DNA of 34,037 bases from Desulforamulus aquiferis (GCA_004143605.1 AWVY01000021.1:1-34037); one strand, 5' to 3'. Shown: positions 1-9,565, counted from the stretch's first letter. Numbers and translations: made by a program. The notes: generated from the letters alone by a model not told the origin.

Positions 1-139
1 AAGCCTGAGGTAAACACGATGTTTACTCGAAGGCGGCCCATTTTCGCCCGAAGCAAGCGATTAGCGCTGTCCGCTGCGGAGAGAGGAGTCGTGAGGGATT
101 ATTAAAACCCGAATATAGGTAGTTTCTCGACAATCTGAA
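1..139 (+). other. Unassigned G+C-rich stretch ending in a terminator
   Basis: This edge of the window is richer in G+C than the next kilobase and lies directly before a rho-independent terminator on the + strand, so it is probably the 3' part of a transcript entering from the left. It contains a 7-bp hairpin at 11-27 and a short TCCGC/GCGGA hairpin near 79-89. Frame 1 stays open for about 34 codons without recognisable homology. It could be the end of a coding sequence or a structured RNA; I cannot decide which. Confidence 0.3.
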
Positions 140-164
140 GGTACGCTTAAATGCGTACCTTTTT
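140..164 (+). terminator. Rho-independent terminator
   Basis: A perfect 7-bp stem (GGTACGC/GCGTACC) with a 6-nt loop is followed by five T. It would end a + strand transcript coming from the left edge. The minus-strand side has no T-run, so it does not serve the EamA gene. Confidence 0.8.
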
Positions 165-176
165 GGATCATCGGAC

Positions 177-1090
177 TTAATGTTTTTGTATACTGACTGT
201 GGGGTGGCCTTTAATTAAATGCACTGGCCTATTCACCAAATATACGCCACCAAGAATTAAAAAACCACCCAGGGGATGAAAACTCTTTAAGTGCTCCCCT
301 AATAGAATGATAGACAAAATAGCTCCGGATAGAGGCACAATGTTTTGGAAAATAGACGCTCTGCCAGCCCCCACCCTCTGAATTCCCACAAACCAAAGCA
401 CAAAGCCTAAGGCTGAAGCAATAATGGCTAAATAACCCAATCCTAAGATTGATTTATAGGACATGCTATGGATAATATCTCCCGATAGCTGGGGCAGTGC
501 TGCTAATGTTAGCATTATTGCTCCAATACCTAAGGCATAGGTTGTGGAGACCACTGGAGAAAGACTCTTCATGCAATCTTACCTCCAATGGAATACAAAC
601 TCCAGGCAAGTACACTTATGGTAAGCATGATATCTCCTGGGTTTAAATCCCATCCAACAAGTGAAGCCGGATGACCCTTAGTCACAATAACTATTACGCC
701 GGTCAAAGAGATAATAAAGCCTAAAGCCTGACGAATATTAATCCTTTCCTTAAGTATTATACCGGACAAGACAACAGTAAAAACAGGGCCACAGGCCACT
801 AATAATGAACCATCCATGGCGGCAGATATCTGTAGTCCTTTAAAAAATAAAACATTGTACAAAAATACTCCGGTCAAGCCCAAAAATATTAGGATTGGCC
901 AGTCTTTAAGAGCTACCTTTGCCTTACCCCTCTCCTTCCAAAGCATGAAGGGCAATAAACAAAAAAAAGCCAGCCAAAAACGTCCTGTGGCCGCCACTAA
1001 AGGATGAAGCTCACCAACCACAACCTTAGCTGCTACAAATGCTCCTCCCCAGGATACAGTAGCACAGATTAACATTAAATAACTAAGCAT
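177..1090 (-). CDS. EamA/DMT-family transporter (frame broken as sequenced)
   Basis: This is an integral membrane permease of the drug/metabolite transporter superfamily; the substrate cannot be told from sequence. Two five-helix EamA halves are visible. The first half (translated from 1090 down to about 572) contains the signature ATVSWGGAFVAAK and ends in AWSLYSIGGKIA. The second half (572 down to 177) starts MKSLSPVV and ends in a basic tail. The halves lie in different frames and overlap at an ATGA-like junction near 571. One missing base there (GC-ATG) would rejoin them into one protein of about 303 residues, the usual family length. The start chosen is the ATG at 1090, preceded by AAGGGG; the frame also opens upstream with a GTG at 1117 that lacks a good ribosome binding site. 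Confidence 0.85.
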
Positions 1091-1208
1091 GTTTCCCCTT
1101 AATATCAAGCTTTCCACCCCGGTCTTAAAGTTATTAGGCTATCATTCATTAATCATAGCACATCTAATAACACATCTTAAACATTATTTTCTAAGTGCCT
1201 TAAAGTAA

Positions 1209-1244
1209 GCAAGACACGCATTAACTATTTAATGCGTGCCTTGC
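1209..1244 (-). terminator. Long inverted repeat, probable terminator
   Basis: A nearly perfect 15-16 bp stem (GCAAG-CACGCATTA with its complement) encloses a short loop between the end of the coiled-coil gene and the EamA gene. The T-run on the minus side is weak (TTACTTTA). It sits 14 nt after the stop codon of the upstream minus-strand gene. Confidence 0.6.
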
Positions 1245-1257
1245 TACATCAGATATT

Positions 1258-2637
1258 TTATAGTCCAAAAATACTGCTTATTTTGCTGAAGAATTTAACA
1301 AGAGGTCTATTTAATGTTACTTCTAATTCTCTCTTCTCTGTTTGAACCTTACTTAATTCCTGCTGTGTTAGCTTTAAAGATTTTTGTAAATCCTCACCGC
1401 CCTCCAAAGCCTCCTTTAAATCATTACTGAGGATATTTATGTCCTGATGAAGTCTGCGCTCTTCTATATTTGTCATCTCTTGATATTTTTGTATTTTTTG
1501 CTTAAGCTCCACTATCTCTGTTTGTAGTTCTGCTACCCTTGTACTATACCTCTCCTTTAGTTCAGCCAAACGAGCCTTGTTTTCCCTGTCCCTCTCTTTA
1601 TATTGCTGCAGCTTTGAAAATAAACCCTCCAGGCTGTTTTGATTTTTATCCATTGAACTCTTTAATCTTTGGTTTTCATTTTCTGATTCTTTAGCCTTAC
1701 GTACCCAAAGTCGACATTGGTATAAAATACTGTTTGCTTTATTCTCTGTTCTTTCCAATTCATTGCGGTACCTTAATATCTCTTTCTTCCTTAAATTAAG
1801 CAGTAAATCCTTTTCAGATAATTGGGTTGCTAACTGATTATATTGAGTTACCACCGAGGCCCGCTGGGCTAGGGCGGCTGCAGCTTCCCTCTGGGCCGCT
1901 CCAATTTCATTTAACTGTCGGGACATGTTCTCTGCCTTCTGTACCCATTTTGTGCGATCCTGCTGCCATTGTTTCTTTTGTTTATTTAAAATATTTAGGT
2001 ATCTTTTAACTAATTCATCATATAATAATTGTGCCTGCTGGTTATAATTCCAGACATCACTTCCCATTCTTTCAAAGTATGGAAACTTACCTAATACCTG
2101 TTGGACAGCGGGCTTGCTGGTGGGACGCCACTCGTTTACACACTCAAATATTTGTTGAGTGGACAACCCCCCTTGGTGTAATTTAAGGGCCTTTATTACC
2201 AGGTGCTTTAATGAATATTGTCCAGCCTCAACATTCCATTCCGTTAGTCCCCAATTTCCATTATCTAACTGAATAAATCTCCCATCAGACATTAGAGAAG
2301 CTTCTTCAGCTAGTTTTCTAATTCTTTTCTTTTTGGCAACAGGATTGCTGACTACCTGACGCAGGGCAATGGGTTGCTGTCGTTTAATCAGCATGGCATA
2401 TAAGTGATCATTTTCAGAGTGCCCCTGCAACTTTAGCCGCCACTTTCCATTCTCATCTGTGTAAAAGCAGGGGTGTTGCTTTAGGCATAGCCGGACCTTC
2501 TCAATAACCTGCTGCTGACCATAATCCTGCAGCATTTTTCTTTGCACATAAGGGGCTATCTCTTGAACGGACAGGCCGTCAAAAAAGAATAGAGTCTTTT
2601 TAAGGACATCAGTAAGAGAATTCAATTTAGCCGTCAC
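1258..2637 (-). CDS. Large coiled-coil protein with N-terminal winged-helix-like repeats
   Basis: I do not recognise this 459-residue soluble protein. Residues about 8-200 appear to hold three related segments of about 55 residues, each with an LSxQEI-like helix and ending in a Trp-containing strand: GKWRLK near 64-69, GNWGLTEW near 127-134 and SDVWNY near 193-198. This resembles the HARE/RNA-polymerase-delta type of winged helix. Residues about 205-445 are heptad-rich, charged and Gln/Glu/Lys-rich, so a long coiled coil is expected; a short hydrophobic tail ends at FFSKISSIFGL. There is no signal peptide or membrane segment. The start is a GTG preceded by AGGAAGGTG. The frame is intact, unlike many neighbours. 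It may be a nucleic-acid-binding or structural protein; function is unassigned. Confidence 0.7.
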   Translation of the reverse strand: MTAKLNSLTDVLKKTLFFFDGLSVQEIAPYVQRKMLQDYGQQQVIEKVRLCLKQHPCFYTDENGKWRLKLQGHSENDHLYAMLIKRQQPIALRQVVSNPVAKKKRIRKLAEEASLMSDGRFIQLDNGNWGLTEWNVEAGQYSLKHLVIKALKLHQGGLSTQQIFECVNEWRPTSKPAVQQVLGKFPYFERMGSDVWNYNQQAQLLYDELVKRYLNILNKQKKQWQQDRTKWVQKAENMSRQLNEIGAAQREAAAALAQRASVVTQYNQLATQLSEKDLLLNLRKKEILRYRNELERTENKANSILYQCRLWVRKAKESENENQRLKSSMDKNQNSLEGLFSKLQQYKERDRENKARLAELKERYSTRVAELQTEIVELKQKIQKYQEMTNIEERRLHQDINILSNDLKEALEGGEDLQKSLKLTQQELSKVQTEKRELEVTLNRPLVKFFSKISSIFGL

Positions 2638-2921
2638 TTCTACCCATCACCTTCCTGATTATAATAAAAGGTATATTTGGAATTTAATCCCTTTTTATTA
2701 CTCTTATTATTCCTCTTTTTTGTCCAGTTCCCTGCGTCTTCACTGTAAATTTTTTCCTACAACATTCCCAAAATAGTCTCAACAGGCTGACTAAGTTTGA
2801 CTTATAACTACTTAGTTTTGTCGTATTTATTAAAACAATAATGGCCCATGTCAATAACTTTTTATGTTACTGACTATCCCTCAAGAAGGATTAAAGTAAT
2901 AAATAAAAAACCATTAAATGC
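2638..2921. other. A+T-rich divergent intergenic region
   Basis: This stretch separates the divergent coiled-coil and acuA genes. It is A+T-rich with no plausible small gene, and the rightmost part leads into the acuA promoter. I see no riboswitch motif or repeat. Confidence 0.5.
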
Positions 2922-2951
2922 TTGTAATTATCGGCACAAGTAACATATAAT
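2922..2951 (+). promoter_or_regulatory. Probable sigma-A promoter of acuA
   Basis: TTGTAA (2922-2927) and TATAAT (2946-2951) are separated by 18 nt. The leader of about 70 nt ends in GGGAGGTGATATT before the ATG at 3027. Confidence 0.5.
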
Positions 2952-3026
2952 AAGTTAAAAGGTCATTTTTATTGCTCAAACGGTCAATACTGACCCCCTA
3001 ACGGTAATTACCTGGGAGGTGATATT

Positions 3027-3687
3027 ATGAGCATTGCCCTTAACTCCGAAACTAACAGTCAAAAAGGTTTCCCACCCATTCGCCCCGAAAATGGTGTGCT
3101 CACAACTTCCCGTGGTTTACTTCATTTAGAAGGTCCCTGCACAGCAGATTATATCTCTAGGTTAACCATGGATGAAGGACTGCGGAGTTTTAGACCACCG
3201 GCAAGACAACAGGAAGCCTTGATGCTGATTTCAAACCTCCCGGAGGAAAGGTGTTTATTGCCAGATTTCAGGATAGCATCATCGGCTATGTAACTTTCCA
3301 CTATCCAGATGATTACAGTAGATGGAGTAAGCACCCTATGTACTTGAGTTAGGTGCAGTTGAAGTAAGTCCTGAATGGCGCAAAGACAAAGTAGCCCACT
3401 TTTTATTAACTGAAGCATTTATGCACGATTTTGTTGAAAATCATATTATAATTACTATAGAGTTTTGTTGGCATTGGGATCTAAAAAACAGTGGCTTAGG
3501 CATGATTGAATACCAAAGAATGCTAACCCGGCTATTCTCAAGTGTTGGATTAAAAAAACGTGCCACTGATGACCCTGATATCACTGAACATCCAGCCAAT
3601 GTCATGATGGTTAGATTCGGAAAGAACATACCAAAAGAAGCAATTTTAAAGTTTGAAGAGCTTACATTTTTAAATCGAGGAAGATAA
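3027..3687 (+). CDS. acuA: AcuA-type GNAT acetyltransferase (two frame breaks as sequenced)
   Basis: AcuA is a cytoplasmic GCN5-related acetyltransferase that, in Bacillus, acetylates and inactivates acetyl-CoA synthetase. Family landmarks in order are LLHLEGPC, LRSFRPPARQQEAL, the GNAT core IIGYVTFHYPDDYSRWS, LELGAVEVSPEWR, EFCWHWDLKNSGLGM, the tail ITEHPANVMMVRFGKN, and a final LTFLNR. These are spread over three frames. Restoring one G near 3244 (GAGGGAAAG) and one base near 3343 (TAC-CTT-GAG) yields one continuous protein of about 220 residues, close to the family length. The start ATG has a strong GGGAGGTG site. No acsA, acuB or acuC lies beside it, so this is an orphan acuA. The gene ends just before a strong terminator. 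Confidence 0.88.
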
Positions 3688-3689
3688 AC

Positions 3690-3723
3690 AAAACCTGCAA
3701 TCCAAGATTGCAGGTTTTGTTTT
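3690..3723. terminator. Bidirectional terminator between acuA and guaB
   Basis: A perfect 13-bp stem (AAAACCTGCAATC and its complement) has a 3-nt loop. A T-rich tail follows on the + strand and an A-run precedes the stem, giving U-rich tails on both strands. It lies between convergent genes. Confidence 0.85.
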
Positions 3724-3734
3724 CTTATTTTCAA

Positions 3735-5186
<1,452 letters not shown>

Positions 5187-5232
5187 CTGCCCTCTCTCCC
5201 TTCTTGAAATTATTTAAAAAATGTATTCGTTT

Positions 5233-5262
5233 ATTATAGCACAGGTATGTTAAAGTTTGTCA
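5233..5262 (-). promoter_or_regulatory. Probable guaB promoter
   Basis: On the minus strand, TGACAA (-35, 5257-5262) and TATAAT (-10, 5233-5238) are 18 nt apart. The -10 is preceded by TGC, an extended -10. It lies about 47 nt upstream of the guaB start. Confidence 0.55.
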
Positions 5263-5344
5263 TAAAAAATATTATAAAGAAGTTGCTGTTACCAACGAAT
5301 TCTCACTATTCTTCCCGGCAAAAAAACCTTTATTAAAATATTTT

Positions 5345-5680
5345 TCAAAATATTTTTGCATAATTCCTAACAGGGGGAATTAAAAGGGTTAGCCCAATAA
5401 AGTCGGTTAATAACCCGGGTGTCAACAGTAATAATCCGCTGGCTATAATAATCATGCCTTCAAGTACCGAAGAAGTTGGGATCTGCCCATGGGCAAGCTC
5501 AAGCTTAATATTATTGATCACCACAAACCCCTGGGATCTTATTAAAACAATACCTATAATACCCATTACAACAATAAAACCTAAGGTAGGCCAAAAACCA
5601 AATCTCCGTCCTGATTCTATAAGTATTAACATTTCTATAACAGGAACAATCAATAATAACGCTAAAATCCTTTTAAACAT
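5345..5680 (-). CDS. fxsA: FxsA-family membrane protein
   Basis: This 111-residue polytopic inner-membrane protein belongs to the FxsA family (named for suppressing F exclusion of phage T7); its molecular role is not established. Hydrophobic segments cover residues about 3-22, 28-47 and 70-102. Family hallmarks are the N-terminal VPVIEMLILIESGRRFG, GFWPTLGFIVVMGIIG and the late LLLTPGLLTDFIGLTLLIPPVR. The C-terminus is abrupt (RNYAKIF) and short for the family. It stops inside an A/T-rich run, and one extra base there would extend it by about 15 mostly basic and hydrophobic residues, so another frame error is possible. It is followed by guaB in the same direction, but guaB has its own promoter. 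Confidence 0.85.
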   Translation of the reverse strand: MFKRILALLLIVPVIEMLILIESGRRFGFWPTLGFIVVMGIIGIVLIRSQGFVVINNIKLELAHGQIPTSSVLEGMIIIASGLLLLTPGLLTDFIGLTLLIPPVRNYAKIF

Positions 5681-5712
5681 AATATCTCCTTAACTGATTA
5701 AGCTATTTTACT

Positions 5713-5754
5713 ATGACATGAAAGGTGCAAGAATTTCAGCACCCTTCATGTCAT
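5713..5754. repeat. Long inverted repeat without a T-run
   Basis: Arms ATGACATGAA-GGTGC and GCACC-TTCATGTCAT pair over about 15 bp around a short loop, starting 4 nt after the small HTH gene's stop. Neither side carries a good T-run, so it is a weak terminator candidate or an RNA-stabilising 3' hairpin. Confidence 0.5.
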
Positions 5755-5757
5755 ATA

Positions 5758-5981
5758 TTAGTCTTGTCCAACAATGGAGCCAATACCTCTAGTCATAAAG
5801 TGCTCCCTGAGATGACCAATAGTTTTGGGATTTACACCAAATTCTTCACCCATTTGCTCATCTGATTTATCATTTTGATTCCATCAATAAGGGCATCAAA
5901 GTTAATTCCAACTTCCTTGGCCTTAGTTTCGAGACTTGGTTCTGTACTCCAGGGTACCCTTGATCTTAAATACTCTTCCAT
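5758..5981 (-). CDS. Small HTH protein (frame broken as sequenced)
   Basis: ATG at 5981 follows a strong GGAGGTAATATT site and opens MEEYLRSRVPWSTEPSLETK. The frame is lost at an A-run near 5870 (ATC-AAAA-TGAT). Adding one A lets it continue as IKNDKSDEQMGEEFGVNPKT and IGHLREHFMTRGIGSIVGQD to the TAA at 5758-5760, giving 74 residues. The second half (DEQMGEEFGVNPKTIGHLREHF) has the spacing and residue pattern of a helix-turn-helix, so it is probably a small DNA-binding regulator. No target is evident. I cannot name the family. The ribosome binding site and the clean repair make a real gene likely. Confidence 0.68.
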
Positions 5982-6088
5982 AATATTACCTCCAGTACCA
6001 ATATTTCAAGATGAAATTAGTTTTTCTCAAGCTTTATTATATTATCCCCTACATACCTTTATAAAATGAGTAGCTAGTCGCATTTACA
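5982..6088. other. Upstream region of the small HTH gene
   Basis: This A+T-rich spacer precedes the small HTH gene on the minus strand. A TATAAT sequence is present on that strand near 6030-6040, but I found no convincing -35. I see no further gene. Confidence 0.35.
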
Positions 6089-6128
6089 GCAAAAGCCACC
6101 TTAACGGGGATAACCCGGTAGGTGGCTT
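6089..6128 (-). terminator. Terminator after cobC
   Basis: AAGCCACC and GGTGGCTT (6093-6100, 6121-6128) form the outer stem, with CGGG/CCCG inside. It is followed on the minus strand by TTTTGCTG. The stem overlaps the cobC stop codon. Confidence 0.75.
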
Positions 6129-6756
6129 AATCACAAGCTTTTTGCCCATCTAAGTGACAGGTATCATTATAAAGCTCTAGAATAGCTTTATCACTTTCAA
6201 AAATTTCAATAACAGTTAAAGATACATTATCTAAACGTAATTTCCAGAAATAATTCAAATCCATCCCCAGGACCGTTCCAACCAGGGCACGAATCACCCC
6301 GCCATGGGCAACTACCACAGAGCTTTTATCAACCTGCTCCTCAGCAATTCTTAAGATAGCCTCCTGGCAACGATGGACAACATCTAAAAGCCTTTCACCA
6401 GACGGAATTTGCGTCGTCAGTGGTTTTGACCACCACTCTGAGCTAATTTCACTGAAATTTTCCGATATTTCTCTGCTTGTTAGACCTTCCCATTGTCCAA
6501 AGTTGATTTCCCTTAGTTCCTTTACGTTTTGAACAGGCAAACCATGGGGTTTAGCTAATATTTCAGCAGTCTCCCGTGCCCTTAACAGGTCACTGCTGTA
6601 AAAAGCATCAATTTTTTCTTTCCGTAGACGTTCTGCTAAGTATTGGGCTTGTTCCTTCCCCTTGTCTGTCAATGGAATGTCGGAATGACCCTGAAATCTT
6701 CCCCCTGCATTCCAGGAGGTTTCACCATGTCGCACTAAATATATTCTTGCTCCCAA
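6127..6756 (-). CDS. cobC: Histidine phosphatase, likely alpha-ribazole phosphatase
   Basis: This intact cytoplasmic protein of about 209 residues belongs to the histidine phosphatase (phosphoglycerate mutase-like) superfamily. The phosphohistidine motif YLVRHGETSWN is at the N-terminus, followed by RFQGHSDIPLTDKG, SSDLLRARETAEI and the second catalytic motif VVVAHGGVIR near residue 155. The adjacent cobU gene upstream argues for CobC, which removes the 5'-phosphate of alpha-ribazole phosphate late in cobalamin assembly. By sequence alone a general phosphatase or cofactor-independent mutase would also fit. AAAGGGG lies 8 nt before TTG at 6756, the start chosen here; a GTG and a TTG slightly upstream are too close to that site. 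Confidence 0.78.
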   Translation of the reverse strand: MGARIYLVRHGETSWNAGGRFQGHSDIPLTDKGKEQAQYLAERLRKEKIDAFYSSDLLRARETAEILAKPHGLPVQNVKELREINFGQWEGLTSREISENFSEISSEWWSKPLTTQIPSGERLLDVVHRCQEAILRIAEEQVDKSSVVVAHGGVIRALVGTVLGMDLNYFWKLRLDNVSLTVIEIFESDKAILELYNDTCHLDGQKACD

Positions 6757-6783
6757 AGGCACCAACCCCTTTATTCTAGATTT

Positions 6784-7343
6784 TTACCTCTTGAGACTTA
6801 TCTCTATGGGAATTCCTGCAGTGACCAGATATACTTCATCAGCAATTTTCGCAATTTCTTGATTGGTTATTCCATTTAAATCACGAAATAATCTAGCCAA
6901 CCTGTTTCCGGGAACAATTGACATACCCACTTCACTGCCAACTATAATTATATTGCACTTAACTTCTTGACAGCTTTGGGCAAATTGTTTTACCTGTTCA
7001 ATTATATATTTTTCCCTAGCAACCCAGTTTGCTTCAACATCCGGTTCACTGCCCATAGTCAGCAAGTTGGAGATCCATAATGTTAGACAATCTAAAAGTA
7101 TAACATCACAATATTGCTCCATTTCTTGTATTGCTTTACCTATCTCCAGGGTCTCTTCCTTTGTTATCCAAGCTATAGGTCGCCTTTGCCGATGTAGCTC
7201 GATACGTTTGATCATTTCCCCGTCCCCAGCAAGGCTGTAGCCAAATAGCCTATCCTCTGCCCTTTTGATGCTAATCTTTCAGCAAAGCTGCTTTTTCCTG
7301 ACCTTGTGCCACCTAATACTAAAATTATTTTCCCTCTTTCCAT
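6784..7343 (-). CDS. cobU: Adenosylcobinamide kinase/guanylyltransferase (frame broken)
   Basis: CobU phosphorylates adenosylcobinamide and then transfers GMP to it, activating the corrin ring for attachment of the lower ligand. The N-terminus (ATG at 7343 with AAGGAG) reads IILVLGGTRSGKSSFAERLA, including the Walker A motif, then YLATA. The frame breaks near 7230, where one G appears lost (TTG-GCT-GGG-GAC-GGG). It then continues as EMIKRIELHRQRRPIAW, DVILLDCLTLWISNLL and the signature VGSEVGMSIVPGNRLAR. The repaired length is about 186 residues, normal for CobU. It lies 27 nt upstream of the cobC start, in the same direction, likely one operon. No cobS, cobT or cobalamin riboswitch is visible nearby. 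Confidence 0.9.
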
Positions 7344-7437
7344 TATTCTCCTTCTTTCGTTAACATTGCAACAAAAATAAATATATATTATTCTTAAGTG
7401 AGACTTTGCTTCTTTATTACATTAACGGAGGTCCAGT

Positions 7438-7955
7438 GTGTTTAATAGAGCAAGACAGTTTTGGAACGCCTTGTTTAGTAAAATGGGTACAGAAGAGCTT
7501 ACCTTTGTAAAAAAGCACCTTAATGCAAAGGAGCAACACCTTTTTTTTTTACCATGGATCGGCCAACCCAAACCCATTGTGTAAGGGTGGCCCAAACATG
7601 TCTAAAATTGGCAACACAGCATAAGGTGAATATAGAGTTGTTGGTGAAAGCCGCTTTACTGCATGATATAGGCAAACCGGCGAATGTAATAAAAACATTC
7701 CACCGAATAATTATTGTACTGACTTCAACCCTAGTCCCAAAGCTATCAAAACATCTTATTAACCAGCACAGTGATTTCCAATTATATAAAGCCTTTCATG
7801 CCCACTATTGTCACCCTGCTACAGGGGCAAATATTGCCAGAATGTCAAAGCTCCCTGGGGAAATGGTATATCTAATCGAAAACCACCATCATAAGTCCAG
7901 ACCTAATGACTCCCTTGAACTCCAGCTTTTGCAGCAGGCTGATGATTTAAACTAA
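7438..7955 (+). CDS. HD-domain phosphohydrolase (frame broken at a T10 run)
   Basis: GTG at 7438 follows GGAGG with 6-nt spacing and opens VFNRARQFWNALFSKMGTEE. The frame is lost in the T10 run at 7541-7550; eleven T would join it to TMDRPTQTHCVRVAQTCLKL. The HD core is visible: His in THCVRVAQ, then the HDIGK motif (LLVKAALLHDIGKPAN), then YCHPATGANIARMSKL and a final ENHHHKSRPNDSLELQLLQQADDLN with Asp ligands. Such proteins are metal-dependent phosphohydrolases, usually acting on nucleotides or cyclic nucleotides; the substrate is unknown here. The repaired length is about 172 residues. It is divergent from cobU, and no neighbour clarifies its role. Confidence 0.82.
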
Positions 7956-7985
7956 TTATACCATGACATCCCCTTTATAACACCG

Positions 7986-8005
7986 TGACCGCCATAAGGC
8001 GGTCA
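7986..8005. repeat. Short perfect hairpin between convergent genes
   Basis: TGACCGCC-ATAA-GGCGGTCA is a perfect 8-bp stem with a 4-nt loop, located between the convergent HD-domain and small coiled-coil genes. Neither flank has a good T-run, so it is only a possible terminator. Confidence 0.45.
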
Positions 8006-8034
8006 TCTTGCTACTTGCATTTATTAAACATTGT

Positions 8035-8313
8035 CTACCTTGCTTCGTCTTCTAACATTGTTTCCAACTTAGCCTGCAATTCAACAATACGCCTGTTCTG
8101 CTGCAATAGATTTTGGGCATAACGGTAGTTATCCTTATGCAACTTACGGTTTTCCTTTTCTAGGCGAGATACAAAACCTGATTTATCTTTTTCAATCTTC
8201 TCAATTAGGTTCATCAATACCCGGCGGCTAAGTCGAAGCTGCTCAATTTTTTCCTCTAATTCCTGAATCCTTTTTTGCAGATAATGGATATCAGCACTGC
8301 CATTCAAAACCAC
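8035..8313 (-). CDS. Small coiled-coil protein
   Basis: This 92-residue, highly charged protein has heptad patterning along most of its length (residues about 10-88: LQKRIQELEEKIEQLRLSRR, then LEKENRKLHKDN, then LLQQNRRIVELQAKLETMLE). It has no cysteines, signal or membrane segment. I do not recognise a family. It starts at a GTG with AAGGGGTG directly upstream, and the frame is intact. It lies about 60 nt downstream of the aminotransferase gene in the same direction and may be co-transcribed with it. It probably oligomerises; function is unknown. Confidence 0.65.
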   Translation of the reverse strand: MVLNGSADIHYLQKRIQELEEKIEQLRLSRRVLMNLIEKIEKDKSGFVSRLEKENRKLHKDNYRYAQNLLQQNRRIVELQAKLETMLEDEAR

Positions 8314-8373
8314 ACCACCCCTTAAATCTGCTTAAACTAGTATATGCCGGGTGGTGGAATTATAGACTTTTAA

Positions 8374-9547
8374 CTAGCTAAATTGGAAGGATGAACCAAT
8401 TCTTACCAGTGCCTCTTTAAGATTTTCCTCGTTTTGAACCATGGCGATCCTTACATAACCTTCTCCCTGTTCACCAAAGGCTACTCCCGGCACCATTAGA
8501 ACCCCTGCCTTATTCAGTAGCTCTAAACAAAAGTCTACGGATGATTTATATCCTTTTGGTAAAGGAGCCCAAATAAACATTGAGGCCTGGGGCCGAGGCA
8601 TTTGCCAGCCCAGTTGACCCAAACCGTCAACAAGTATATCTCTGCGGCGCTGGTAAGTTTCTGCCGTTTTCCTAACACACTCCTGGTCTCCCATCAAGGC
8701 CGCAATACCTGCTTCCTGTACAGCAAAAAAGACTCCATAATCGATATTGGATTTAATCTGTCCCAGGGCACTTAGAACCCTTGAATTACCTACGGCGAAG
8801 CAAGCCTGCAACCTGCCATATTGTAAGTTTTTGAAAGGGAGTAAAATTCTATGCCTACCTCCTTGGCACCAGGAATTTGCATAAAGCTTGTTGGTTTAAA
8901 ACCATCATAGGCCAACTCAGAATAGGCTATATCGTGACAAATTAATATATCATATTTTTTGGCAAATTCCACAACCTCAGTAAAGAAGCCTTCGTCAGCA
9001 GAGGCAGCCACAGGGTTATTTGGGTAATTTATGGTCATCATTTTAGCCCTCTGGGCAATTTCAGGTGGAATAGCAGCAAGATCTGGTAAGAATCTATTAC
9101 TTGCCAGCAGAGGCATTGGGTATAATTCTCCTCCTGCCAGCAGAATTGATGCTGAGTAGATAGGATAACCGGGATCAGGAACCAGGGCAATATCACCTGG
9201 GTCAATGTAGGCCATGGAAATATGCGCCAGACCATCCTGGGAACCCATTAATGTTATCACTTCTGTCTTGGGATCAAGCTCAACATTAAATCTTTCCTTA
9301 TACCAGGTTGCTAAGGCTTGATGAAGCTCTAACTTACCTCTAGGGGATAAGTATAATTATTGGGGTTTTCTACCCCTTTGCGAAGTGCCTCAATAATATG
9401 GGGAGCGGGCGGAAGATCAGGACTGCCCACACTTAGATTAATAACCTTTAAACCCCTTGCCTCCACCTTGGCCTTTGCCCGTGCCAACTCTGTGAATATT
9501 CCCGGCGTTAGAGATTGCATTCTCTGTGCCAATTTCAATTCCATCAT
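8374..9547 (-). CDS. dapL: Aminotransferase, LL-diaminopimelate type (two frame breaks)
   Basis: This is a PLP-dependent fold-type I aminotransferase of about 390 residues. Landmarks in order are [87 protein letters not shown] and the PLP-lysine loop [15 protein letters not shown]. The C-terminal part ends [19 protein letters not shown]. This pattern closely fits the DapL2 class, which makes LL-diaminopimelate from tetrahydrodipicolinate, although related aminotransferases share much of it. One base is missing near 9344 (CTA-AGA-GGT) and one G near 8801 (CTT-GGC-TTC). The residue after NMAG reads Cys, where the family has Trp. Two ATGs overlap at the start; the second, at 9544, is better spaced from AGGGG. 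Confidence 0.8.
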
Positions 9548-9565
9548 CCCCTAATTCAATTTTTT

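Noticed and set aside
3027-3687. Programmed ribosomal frameshifting as the cause of the split acuA and other genes.
   Set aside because: Breaks occur at many unrelated sites with no shared slippery sequence and structure, and most genes concerned are not known to use it.
5190-5344. A purine riboswitch upstream of guaB.
   Set aside because: The leader is only about 45 nt after the -10 element and lacks the riboswitch core motifs.
8035-8313. Assigning the small coiled-coil protein to a translation factor on general similarity.
   Set aside because: Charged coiled-coil sequence gives false matches; no specific motif supports it.
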